The translations under genes and the position numbers were made by a program. A DNA stretch of 64,000 bases from JAEUJM01 sp041908445. GTDB taxonomy: Bacteria > Actinomycetota > Acidimicrobiia > Acidimicrobiales > DATDAH01. Shown here one piece after another: positions 42,598-50,011 of this stretch. Location: positions 1 to 64,000 of the forward strand of contig JAYRFK010000060.1 in the NCBI GenBank assembly GCA_041908445.1, in the 5' to 3' direction. A model generated the notes under the pieces. It was not told the origin of the DNA. It worked only from the letters and a program-made list of their open reading frames with translations, and searched no databases. Each line of letters begins with the position of its first letter. The stretch's first letter is position 1.

Positions 42598-43340
42598 GGC
42601 GACACCTTCGTGCTGGTGGGCGCCGGCGAGGCCGGCGCCGGGGGCGGGGGTGGAGGAGGCGGGGGCGGGGGTGGAGGAGGCGGGGGCGGTGGCGGCGGGG
42701 CCGCGGACCGCCCGGCGTCCGCGGCGCGGCCGAAGAGCGACCGGCTCGTGGTGGCCGCCACCGGCGGCGGGGGCGGGGGCGCCGGCGCGGTGACCGGCGC
42801 CGGCCAGAGCAGGTCGCACAGGCGGGCGACCAGGCCGTCGAGCTCGGCGGCCGTGCGCTCGTACTGGTCGAGGGGCCGACCGATGGGGTCGGCCACGTCG
42901 TCGTCCGGCGAGGCTCCCAGGTGGTCGGTGGCGCGGCGGCCCGCCGCAGCCCGGGCCAGCCAGTCCGCCTCGGTCTCGTCGGCACGACGCGGCCCGATGG
43001 CCGAGCCTCGCCGGACGAGCTCCTTCAGGGTGAACGCCCGGGGTGCGACGTCGTTGGCGAGCACGACCGCCTCGCGCACGTGCATGCGCTCCATGCCGAG
43101 GATCAGGTCGGCTCGACGGAGCAGGTCGGCGGTCATCACCCGGCTGCGGTGCTGGCTCAGGTCGAGGCCCTTGCGCCCCACCACGGTGACCCCGTGGGGC
43201 GACGCGGGCTGCCCGTCCTTGTAGAGGCCGGCGGACGAGACCGTGCCGGGGACGCGCCGCGCCGCGAGCTGGTAGGCCAGGAAGGCCTGGGCCATCGGGG
43301 ACCGGCAGATGTTGCCCGAGCACAGGACGAGGACGTCGAT
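42594..43340 (-). CDS. Low-molecular-weight protein tyrosine phosphatase with polyproline tail, non-standard start
   Basis: LMW phosphatase of about 248 residues. The P-loop CSGNICRS has nucleophile C7 and R13, and the general-acid aspartate is in ADPIGRP near residue 133. The domain ends by about 165; a low-complexity tail follows with an unbroken run of twenty prolines encoded by a G-rich repeat. No ATG, GTG or TTG lies between the in-frame stop at 43391-43389 and the P-loop; the first ATG (43295) would delete the nucleophile. ATC at 43340 gives exactly the usual N-terminus (x-DVLVLCSGNICRSP), and TACAAT lies six bases before it. ATT 43358 is another candidate. In other bacteria such enzymes oppose BY-kinases in polysaccharide export. 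Confidence 0.8.
   Translation of the reverse strand: MDVLVLCSGNICRSPMAQAFLAYQLAARRVPGTVSSAGLYKDGQPASPHGVTVVGRKGLDLSQHRSRVMTADLLRRADLILGMERMHVREAVVLANDVAPRAFTLKELVRRGSAIGPRRADETEADWLARAAAGRRATDHLGASPDDDVADPIGRPLDQYERTAAELDGLVARLCDLLWPAPVTAPAPPPPPPVAATTSRSLFGRAADAGRSAAPPPPPPPPPPPPPPPPPPPPAPASPAPTSTKVSP
42640..42681 (+). repeat. 21-base G-rich tandem repeat coding for polyproline
   Basis: Two exact copies of a 21-base unit (42640-42660, 42661-42681) made of GGGGG, GGGGG and GGAGG blocks, followed by a partial third copy to about 42700. On the other strand it encodes the proline run of the LMW phosphatase. The G-runs could form a quadruplex, and the unit may change copy number by slippage in frame (seven codons). 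Confidence 0.8.
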
Positions 43341-43346
43341 CCGGCG

Positions 43347-43375
43347 ATTGTACGGAATGGCCCGGGTCTTTCTAA
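43347..43375 (-). promoter_or_regulatory. Promoter of the LMW phosphatase gene, leaderless type
   Basis: TTAGAA (43375-43370) and TACAAT (43352-43347) are 17 bases apart on the minus strand. Transcription would begin about seven bases after the -10, at the ATC at 43340. It overlaps the promoter of the divergent thiolase gene. Confidence 0.5.
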
Positions 43376-43378
43376 CTT
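43348..43378 (+). promoter_or_regulatory. Promoter of the thiolase-like gene, leaderless type
   Basis: TAACTT at 43373-43378 (TANNNT) lies six bases before the GTG start at 43385; TTGTAC at 43348-43353 is a possible -35 at a long 19-base spacing. No ribosome-binding site is present, so a leaderless mRNA is likely. Confidence 0.45.
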
Positions 43379-43384
43379 GACCGC

Positions 43385-44878
43385 GTGGTCAAGAGCCTCG
43401 ACCCCCGCACTCCCGTCATCGTCGGCGTCGGTCAGGTGGCCAACCGGCCCGACCGGGGCGACGACGAGATCGAGCCCATCGAGCTCGTGGCCCGGGCCGC
43501 CCGGGCCGCCGAGGCCGACAGCGGCGGCGCCGGCGTGCTCGCCGCGCTGGACTCCGTCCGGGTCGTGAAGCTGCTGTCCTGGCGGTACCGGGACCCGGGG
43601 CGCCTCCTCGCCGAGCGGGTCGGGGCGGCGCCGCGCCAGTCCCTCTACTCGACCGACGGCGGGCAGACCCCGCAGGCCATCGTGAACCGCACCGCGGTCG
43701 AGATCGCCGCGGGCGACCTCGACGTCGCGCTGCTCTGCGGCGGCGAGACGTGGCGCACCCGCCAGCGCTACCGCCAGGCCGGCGAGGTGCCGCCGTGGAC
43801 GCCGCTCGACGAGTCGACCCCGGCGGCGGAGACGTTCGGCGCCGAGCTCGACATGGTCGGCGCCGCCGAGCTGGCCCGGGGCCTGCTGATGCCGGTGCAG
43901 TTCTACGCCCTGTTCGAGGTCGCCCTGCGCGCCGCCGCCGGCCGCAGCCCCGACGAGCACCGCGCCCACCTGGGGCGGCTCTGGTCCCGCTTCTCCGAGA
44001 TCGCCGCCGCCAACCCGAACGCCTGGCTGCAGAAGGTGATGACCCCGGAGGAGGCGGTCACCCCGACGCCGGACAACCGCCTCATCGGGTATCCGTACAC
44101 GCTGGTCATGAACTCGAACAACAACGTCGAGCAGGCCTCCGCGGTGCTGCTGTGCTCGGCCGAGAAGGCCGACGCCCTCGGGGTCCCCCGCGACCGCTGG
44201 GTGTTCCCGCTGGCCGGCGCCGAGGCCAACGACAGCGCCCACGTCTCGCACCGGATCGACCTGTGCTCCTCACCCGCCATCCGGTCGGCCGGTCGGGCGC
44301 TGTTCTCGTCGGTCGGCGTCGGGGTCGACGACCTCGGCCCGGTCGACCTCTACTCCTGCTTCCCCTCGGCGGTGCAGATCGCCGCGGACGAGCTCGGCCT
44401 CGGCACCGACCGGGACCTCACCGTCACCGGCGGCATGGGCTTCGCCGGCGGGCCGTGGAACAACTACGCGACCCACGGCATCGCCACGATGGTCGATCGC
44501 CTGCGCGCCGAGCCCGGGGCGATCGGGCTCTGCACCGCCAACGGCGGCCTCACCACCAAGCACGCGCTCGGGCTCTACTCGACCGAGCCACCGGCGCAGC
44601 CGTTCGCCCGGCTCGTCACCCAGGACGAGGCGGACGCCGCCCCCCGGCGCGACGTCGTCGGCGACGACCACGAGGGCCCGATCACGGTCGAGGCCTACAC
44701 GGTCATGCACGGGCGCGACGGCACCCGCGAGGTGGGCTTCGTCGCGGGCCTGCTCGCCGACGGCCGGCGCACCTGGTGCAGCTCCAACGACGCCGACCTG
44801 CTCGCCACCCTGGTGGCCGAGGAGTGCTGCGGGCGGTCGGCCCACCGCCGGGCCGACGGCACCGTCGCGCTGGCGTAG
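43385..44878 (+). CDS. Thiolase-superfamily protein (acetyl-CoA acetyltransferase-like)
   Basis: 497-residue protein of the thiolase fold. Visible are VIVGVGQVANRP at the N-terminus, the pattern TPQAIVNRTAVEIAAGDLDVALLCGGE that matches the thiolase I..G..D...GG.E signature, TVTGGMGFAGGPWNNYATHGIA, and NGGLTTKHALGLYS near the C-terminus. The condensing cysteine normally found just before the first helix is absent (STDGGQ there), as in SCP2/UPF-type thiolase-like proteins, so true thiolase activity is doubtful. The GTG start has no ribosome-binding site but a well-placed -10. It converges on the cyclic-nucleotide-binding gene 38 bases downstream. Confidence 0.78.
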   Translation: MVKSLDPRTPVIVGVGQVANRPDRGDDEIEPIELVARAARAAEADSGGAGVLAALDSVRVVKLLSWRYRDPGRLLAERVGAAPRQSLYSTDGGQTPQAIVNRTAVEIAAGDLDVALLCGGETWRTRQRYRQAGEVPPWTPLDESTPAAETFGAELDMVGAAELARGLLMPVQFYALFEVALRAAAGRSPDEHRAHLGRLWSRFSEIAAANPNAWLQKVMTPEEAVTPTPDNRLIGYPYTLVMNSNNNVEQASAVLLCSAEKADALGVPRDRWVFPLAGAEANDSAHVSHRIDLCSSPAIRSAGRALFSSVGVGVDDLGPVDLYSCFPSAVQIAADELGLGTDRDLTVTGGMGFAGGPWNNYATHGIATMVDRLRAEPGAIGLCTANGGLTTKHALGLYSTEPPAQPFARLVTQDEADAAPRRDVVGDDHEGPITVEAYTVMHGRDGTREVGFVAGLLADGRRTWCSSNDADLLATLVAEECCGRSAHRRADGTVALA

Positions 44879-44916
44879 CCCACCCGCCGGTACGGCAGGG
44901 GCCGCCCAGCCGAGGC

Positions 44917-45360
44917 TCAGCCGTCGACGTCGCGGGCGGCGTTCTCCTGGAGGCGGGCGTTGAGCAGGGACATCACCCGCTGGCTGGCCTTGGGCATCTC
45001 CTCGAGGAGGGCCCGGAAGCTGCGGGTGTCGAGGCCGAGCAGGTGCATCGGCGTCTCGGCCACGACGGTGGCGATCCGGGGCCGGTGCTCGAGCAGCGCC
45101 ATCTCCCCCACCATCGAGCCGGGCCCGAGGGTGGCGATGTGCTCGCCGCCGAAGTACACGTTGGCCTGGCCGGACTCGATCACGAAGCACTCGGTGCCGG
45201 GGCGACCCTGCTCGGTGAGCACCGCGCCGGGCTCGGCGGCGACGTCGTCCACCAGCTCGGCGACCCGCTGGAGCTCCTCGGGGGTGAACCCCTCGAAGAA
45301 CCCGATCCTGGCCAGGCGCTCCGCCGCCTCGCCGCTCGTCGCCTTCTTCCTGTTGAACAT
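44917..45360 (-). CDS. Cyclic nucleotide-binding domain protein
   Basis: 147-residue single-domain protein of the CRP/cAMP-binding fold. FFEGFTPEELQRVAELVDDVAAEPGAVLTEQG is the N-terminal helix and first strands, and GSMVGEMALLEHRPRIATVVAET forms the phosphate-binding cassette with E and R in place. There is no helix-turn-helix, so it is not a transcription factor; it may be a stand-alone sensor. The short C-terminal helix (MSLLNARLQENAARD) could pack or dimerise. ATG 45360 with AGGGGGAG close upstream. It diverges from the M36-like protease gene. Confidence 0.82.
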   Translation of the reverse strand: MFNRKKATSGEAAERLARIGFFEGFTPEELQRVAELVDDVAAEPGAVLTEQGRPGTECFVIESGQANVYFGGEHIATLGPGSMVGEMALLEHRPRIATVVAETPMHLLGLDTRSFRALLEEMPKASQRVMSLLNARLQENAARDVDG

Positions 45361-45453
45361 CGACTCCCCCTGTGGCTGGGCCCTGCCCGGACCGTGCGCG
45401 CCGACAGGGTAGACGCGCATCGGGGCGGGTGGCGCCGGGCGCCGGGAACCAGA

Positions 45454-45479
45454 CCGGTATCTTCGGACGTAGATACGGG
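45454..45479. promoter_or_regulatory. Inverted repeat upstream of the M36-like protease gene
   Basis: GTATCT (45457-45462) and AGATAC (45471-45476) are perfect arms eight bases apart; outer bases extend the symmetry with one mismatch. It is in the 148-base divergent region, 33 bases before the GTG start. It may be an operator or a leader hairpin; TATCTT within it is also a possible -10. Confidence 0.4.
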
Positions 45480-45508
45480 TGATCCCACCCGTCGAGCAAG
45501 GGGAACCG

Positions 45509-48442
45509 GTGTACGTAGGCAAGACGAATCGAACGGGGCGAGCCGTGCGCGTGGTGGTGATGGCCGTCGTCGGCCTCCTCCTCGCCACCCTGGTGGCCTG
45601 CTCCTCGAGTGACGACGGCGGTGACGACGCCGGCTCCACCGCCACCACCGAGGCCCTGAGCGCGGAGGACCAGGCCATCGTCGACGCCGCCCACGAGTGG
45701 CTGGGCAACGCCGAGGCCGTGGCGGCGCCGACCTTCGAGTCGCTCGTGTTCACCGGGCTCACCCGGTCCCCGAACGTCACCCACGTGACCTTCGGCCAGG
45801 AGTACGACGGCCACCTCGTGCAGGACGCGCAGGTCACCGTCCACGTGCGAGACGGCGGCGAGATCACCGGGGCCAACAACGCCCTCGTGGACGCCCAGCC
45901 CACCGACGACGCCTCGGCGGACGTGTCGGCCGACACCGCCTCGGAGAACGCCGGCAAGGCCGTCCACGGCACCCCGAGCGACACGCAGGACCCCGAGCTC
46001 GTCTGGGTGCAGTCGGGCGACGAGCTCCTGCTCGCCTGGCGCGTCGACGTGCGCACCACCGACCCGGTCGGCGCCTGGCAGGTGCTGGTCGACGCCGGCA
46101 CGGGCGACACCTTGAGCGCGGCCCAGGTCACGCCCGACCGGGACCGCCTCGGCCCGGCCCTCCCCGGCAACGCCGCCCTCGGGGCGCGGGCCGTGGCCGG
46201 CGTCAAGGGCGCCGAGCTGCTGGCCGCCCAGGCCGCCGGCGACCAGTGCGACCTCCCCTCGGCGCCGTCCGCCTGCGTGTTCCTCCCCGATCCGATCTAC
46301 GCCTCCGGCGGCCAGCTGAGCAACGCCGCCGACGCCAACCAGTTCCTCACCGGCGTCGAGCTGCAGGGCCTCGACGACCCCGCCTCCGGCCAGCTACGCG
46401 GCGAGTTCGTCGACGCCGACCCGGCGGGCGCCCCCGTCGACGCCCCCGACGAGACCGACGGCGTGTGGGGCCAGGGCCGCGGCGAGGCCGGCTTCGAGAA
46501 CGCGATGGCCTACTTCTGGGTCGACCGGGTCCAGCGCGAGATCCAGGCCCTCGGCTTCACCGACGTGCGCAACGAGTCCTTCCCGATCTTCGGCGTCGAC
46601 CCGAGCACCGTGGACAACGCCTTCTACGACGGCAGCGAGATCGTCCTCGGCGTCGGCTCGGACGGCATCAACGAGGGCGAGGACGCCAGCGGCATCATCC
46701 ACGAGTACGGGCACGCGGTGCTCGACCAGCAGGCGCCCGGCCTGCTGCAGGGCCAGGAGGCCGGGGCGTACCACGAGGCCTTCGGCGACCTGCTCGCCTA
46801 CTTCACCACCGTCGACCTGCGCACGGGCAACGACCAGATCGACCAGGCCTGCCTGTTCGCCTGGGCCGAGAACGGCGACTGCATCCGGCGCATGGACGAC
46901 GACAAGGTGTACCCCGACGACCTCGTCAACGAGGTCCACGAGGACGGCACCATCTACACCGGCGCCATCTTCGACATCTTCGGCGAGCTCCTCGCCCAGC
47001 AGGGCATCGACATCGCCGACTGCCCCGGTAGCGACCAGTGCGACGAGCTGCGCGACCAGATCCTCGTCACCCTGCTCTCGTCGAACAACTACCTGAACGC
47101 CAACGTGACGCTGCCGGACGTCGCGGCGGCGTTCCAGACCGCCTACAACGCCAACTTCGGCGAGGACGACGCCGAGCTGATCCGGTCGGTGTTCGCCGAG
47201 CACGGCCTCGCGGGTGGCAGCAGCAACACCATCGACGCCGACGGCAACGACACCGGCTCGGACAACGCGACGACCGCCTCGGTCTCGTTCGAGATCAACC
47301 ACAGCTACCGAGGCGACCTCGACGTGCGGGTGGGCGTGGCCGATCCCGAGGGCAACGACCTCTGCGACCCGATCCAGATCCAAGAACCCGACAACACGGA
47401 CTCGGCCCAGGACCTCAGCGGCACGGTCGACATCAGTGACACGGGCTGCGCCCAGTTCCTGCCGCCGAGCCGGGAGCAGCTCTGGTTCCTCCGGGCCGAG
47501 GACACCCTGCCGCAGGACGAGGGCCAGATCGTGAGCTTCACCGTCTTCGACGGCGACACCCCGTTCCCGGCGCTGGGCCTGCCCAAGCCGATCGCGGACG
47601 CGGACCCCTCGGGCACCTTCGCCATCACCGACGGCAGCACCGATGCGGTGGACACCAGCACCGGGACGAGCGACGACGTCGGCGACGGCCCGTTCATGAG
47701 CCTCGAGCTCACCCACACCTACACCGGCGACCTCTCCATCCGCGCCGGCGTGGGCCAGTCCGACGGCACGACGCTCTGCTCCGTGCAGGTGCACGAGCCG
47801 GACCCGAACGAGAACGGTGACGGCGGCATCTCCGGCGACATCGACCTCTCCGAGTGCGCCGACCAGTACCCGCCCGACGCCGAGCACCTCTGGTTCCTCC
47901 AGGTGATCGACACCGCGGACCTCGACAGCGGCACGGTCGACAGCCTCTCGCTGACCGGGCCCGACGGCCAGACCTTCGAGTTCGACAACGTGCCCGCCGA
48001 CATCCCGGACAACGACGAGAACGGCCTCACGCTGTTCACCGACGGGTCGTCGGGCAGCTCGACGACCGACATCGGCGCCGGTGGCGCCCCGACCGCCTCG
48101 GTCACCATCGACCACTCGTTCCAGGGCGACCTGGCCGTGACGGTCGGCGTGCTCGACGCCGACGGCAACGTGCTCTGCGAGGAGCCCTTCGCCACCCCGG
48201 ACCAGAACAACGGTGAGAACGGCCTCGACGTGACCGGTCCGGTCAGCGATTGCGTGGCCCAGTACCCGCCCTCGGCGGACCGCCAGTGGTACCTGTTCGT
48301 GGCCGACACCCTGGCCCAGGACACCGGGTCGGTCGTCTCGGCGACGCTCGAGGGCCCCGACGGCCAGACCTTCACGGTCGACACGTCGAGCGCCGACATC
48401 CCCGACGCCGACCCGGACGGCCTCCTCCTCTTCTTCGAGTAG
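45509..48442 (+). CDS. Secreted M36-like zinc metalloprotease lipoprotein with three P-domain-like repeats
   Basis: 977-residue exported lipoprotein. After positive KTNRTGRAVR and a hydrophobic stretch comes the lipobox LVAC followed by SSSDDGGDD. An FTP/PepSY-type propeptide region (about 50-220) precedes the catalytic domain: zinc motif HEYGH at 398-402 and the third ligand E423 in YHEAFGD, as in fungalysin/thermolysin relatives. Three beta-sandwich repeats (from about 590, 730 and 862) each begin like NHSYRGDLDVRVGV and resemble proprotein-convertase P domains. The GTG at 45509 has AAGGGGA five bases upstream, better than the GTG at 45479. A perfect 18-base hairpin follows. Confidence 0.85.
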   Translation: MYVGKTNRTGRAVRVVVMAVVGLLLATLVACSSSDDGGDDAGSTATTEALSAEDQAIVDAAHEWLGNAEAVAAPTFESLVFTGLTRSPNVTHVTFGQEYDGHLVQDAQVTVHVRDGGEITGANNALVDAQPTDDASADVSADTASENAGKAVHGTPSDTQDPELVWVQSGDELLLAWRVDVRTTDPVGAWQVLVDAGTGDTLSAAQVTPDRDRLGPALPGNAALGARAVAGVKGAELLAAQAAGDQCDLPSAPSACVFLPDPIYASGGQLSNAADANQFLTGVELQGLDDPASGQLRGEFVDADPAGAPVDAPDETDGVWGQGRGEAGFENAMAYFWVDRVQREIQALGFTDVRNESFPIFGVDPSTVDNAFYDGSEIVLGVGSDGINEGEDASGIIHEYGHAVLDQQAPGLLQGQEAGAYHEAFGDLLAYFTTVDLRTGNDQIDQACLFAWAENGDCIRRMDDDKVYPDDLVNEVHEDGTIYTGAIFDIFGELLAQQGIDIADCPGSDQCDELRDQILVTLLSSNNYLNANVTLPDVAAAFQTAYNANFGEDDAELIRSVFAEHGLAGGSSNTIDADGNDTGSDNATTASVSFEINHSYRGDLDVRVGVADPEGNDLCDPIQIQEPDNTDSAQDLSGTVDISDTGCAQFLPPSREQLWFLRAEDTLPQDEGQIVSFTVFDGDTPFPALGLPKPIADADPSGTFAITDGSTDAVDTSTGTSDDVGDGPFMSLELTHTYTGDLSIRAGVGQSDGTTLCSVQVHEPDPNENGDGGISGDIDLSECADQYPPDAEHLWFLQVIDTADLDSGTVDSLSLTGPDGQTFEFDNVPADIPDNDENGLTLFTDGSSGSSTTDIGAGGAPTASVTIDHSFQGDLAVTVGVLDADGNVLCEEPFATPDQNNGENGLDVTGPVSDCVAQYPPSADRQWYLFVADTLAQDTGSVVSATLEGPDGQTFTVDTSSADIPDADPDGLLLFFE
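47278..48435 (+). repeat. Three P-domain-like protein repeats
   Basis: Three copies of roughly 95-110 residues begin at about 47278, 47696 and 48096. Shared landmarks are H-[ST]-[YF]-x-GDL-x-[VI]-x-x-GV, a mid-repeat cysteine pair, QYPP or FLPP, a W-[FY]-L strand and DT-x-x-x-DxG. Copies have diverged in sequence, so this is an old internal duplication. Confidence 0.75.
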
Positions 48443-48462
48443 GCCGCAGCACCCGCCGGGCT

Positions 48463-48501
48463 CGAGGCGATGGCGGTCGGATCCCGACCGCCATCGCCTC
48501 G
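48463..48501. terminator. Perfect 18-base-pair bidirectional terminator
   Basis: CGAGGCGATGGCGGTCGG pairs completely with 48484-48501 across the three-base loop ATC. It lies between the stops of the convergent protease gene (48442) and sua5 (48510). No T-run on either side. Confidence 0.85.
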
Positions 48502-48509
48502 TGTCGCGT

Positions 48510-49112
48510 TCAGGCCCCGTCGAGGACGGCGCGGAGCTGCACCTCGGTGAGCCTGCCCTCGCGGAGCACCCGCAGGTCGGGCCCGGTGACGTCCACGACG
48601 GTCGACGCGGTGCCCGCGCAGGCGCCGCCGTCGAGCACCACCGCGACCTCGCCGACCAGCGACGCGGCCGCCTCCGCGGCGGTCGCCGGCGTGGGCTCGC
48701 CGGTGCGGTTCGCGCTCGTCGTGGCCAGCGGGCCGACCACCGTCGCCAGCCGGGCGATCAGCGGGTGGTCGGGCCAGCGCACCCCGATGGTGGCGTCGGA
48801 ACCCCCGAGGGGCAGGTCGAGACCGGGCCGGCGCGGCAGCACGAGCGTGAGCGGCCCGGGCCAGAAGGCGCCGGCCAGGCGCAGGGCCTGGTCGGGCAGG
48901 TCGGCCAGCGCCCGGACCTGCTCCACGTCGGCGACCAGCACGGCGATGGGCATGTCCGCGGGCCGTCCCTTCAGCGCGTAGAGCCGGTCGACCGCACCCG
49001 GGACGGCGGGCAGCGCCGCCACCCCGTAGACGGTGTCGGTCGGTACGACGATCGCCTCACCGGCCCGGAGCGCGGCGACGGCACGCTCGACCGCCTCGTC
49101 ACCGACGCTCAC
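48510..49112 (-). CDS. tsaC: L-threonylcarbamoyladenylate synthase (Sua5/YrdC family)
   Basis: Makes threonylcarbamoyl-AMP from threonine, bicarbonate and ATP for the t6A37 modification of ANN-decoding tRNAs. 200 residues, YrdC domain only. The family motif AIVVPTDTVYGVAA is at about 20-33, YALKGRP follows, and the SANRTGEPTP loop and TVVDVTG are present. GTG start at 49112 overlaps the prmC stop (GTGA). Last gene of the rho-to-sua5 run. Confidence 0.93.
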   Translation of the reverse strand: MSVGDEAVERAVAALRAGEAIVVPTDTVYGVAALPAVPGAVDRLYALKGRPADMPIAVLVADVEQVRALADLPDQALRLAGAFWPGPLTLVLPRRPGLDLPLGGSDATIGVRWPDHPLIARLATVVGPLATTSANRTGEPTPATAAEAAASLVGEVAVVLDGGACAGTASTVVDVTGPDLRVLREGRLTEVQLRAVLDGA

Positions 49113-50011
49113 GGCGTCGGGCCGATCCGGGCGACGAGGGCCCGGGGGCGTCCGGCGAGGTCGGGGGCGACGTGCGCGTCACGGAAGCCGGCGGCGAGGG
49201 CGAGCGCGACGGCGGCGTCGGCCTGGCTCGGGGCGAGCTCCACCACCAACGCGCCGGGGCGGCGCAGCCAGGTGGGGGCGCCGGCCACGATCACCTCGAT
49301 GTCTTCGAGCCCGGTCGGGCCGGGGACGAGCGCCTGGCGGGGCTCCCAGTCGGCCACCTCCGGGGGGAGGGGGTCGGACTCGGCCACGTAGGGCGGGTTG
49401 GTGACCACCAGGTCGAACGTGGCCCGGAGGTCGCCCGGCAAGGCGTCGAACCACGACCCTTCGACCAGGGTGACCCGGGTGCCGGCGTGCCCGATGCCGG
49501 CGAGGTTGGCCCGGGCGACGGCCAGCGCGTCCGGCGAGGCGTCGACCGCCCAGACCGCGGTGGCCGGGCGCTCGACGGCGACCGACAGCGCGATGGCGCC
49601 GGTGCCCGTGCCGAGGTCGAGCACCCGAGGCGCCGCCGGCGCCAGGGCGTCCAGCTCGGCCAGGGCCACCTCGACGACCTGCTCGGTCTCGGGCCGGGGG
49701 ATGAGCGCCCGCCGGTCGACCATGAGGTCGAGCGAGCGGAAGGACCACTCCCCCACCACGTACTGGAGCGGCTCGCCGGCGAGGCGACGCTCGACCATGA
49801 CGTCGAAGAAGCCCATGGCGCGTTCGGTGGCCGGCTCGGACAGGCCGAGCGCGTACTCGGCGCCCTCGAACCCCGCCGCCCGCTCGATGATGCGCCGGAC
49901 GCTGACCTCGGGCGACTCGATCCCCGCCGCGTCGAAGCGGGCCCGGGCCTCCGCGGCGAACACCCGCCACGGCGTCCCCTCGCCGCCCCGATCCGGGCCA
50001 GCGGGGCTCAC
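49109..50011 (-). CDS. prmC: Peptide chain release factor N5-glutamine methyltransferase
   Basis: Methylates the GGQ glutamine of release factors 1 and 2. 300 residues: an N-terminal helical domain (about 10-80) with PLQYVVGEWSF, then a Rossmann core with LDLGTGTGAIALSVA (SAM motif) and the catalytic NPPY in DLVVTNPPYVAES. GTG 50011 overlaps the prfA stop (GTGA), so the methylase is coupled to its own substrate gene. The longer frame upstream is a shadow of prfA. Confidence 0.95.
   Translation of the reverse strand: MSPAGPDRGGEGTPWRVFAAEARARFDAAGIESPEVSVRRIIERAAGFEGAEYALGLSEPATERAMGFFDVMVERRLAGEPLQYVVGEWSFRSLDLMVDRRALIPRPETEQVVEVALAELDALAPAAPRVLDLGTGTGAIALSVAVERPATAVWAVDASPDALAVARANLAGIGHAGTRVTLVEGSWFDALPGDLRATFDLVVTNPPYVAESDPLPPEVADWEPRQALVPGPTGLEDIEVIVAGAPTWLRRPGALVVELAPSQADAAVALALAAGFRDAHVAPDLAGRPRALVARIGPTP

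Noticed and set aside
42640..42700. CRISPR-like or satellite array
   Set aside because: Only two exact 21-base copies without spacers, inside a coding gene.
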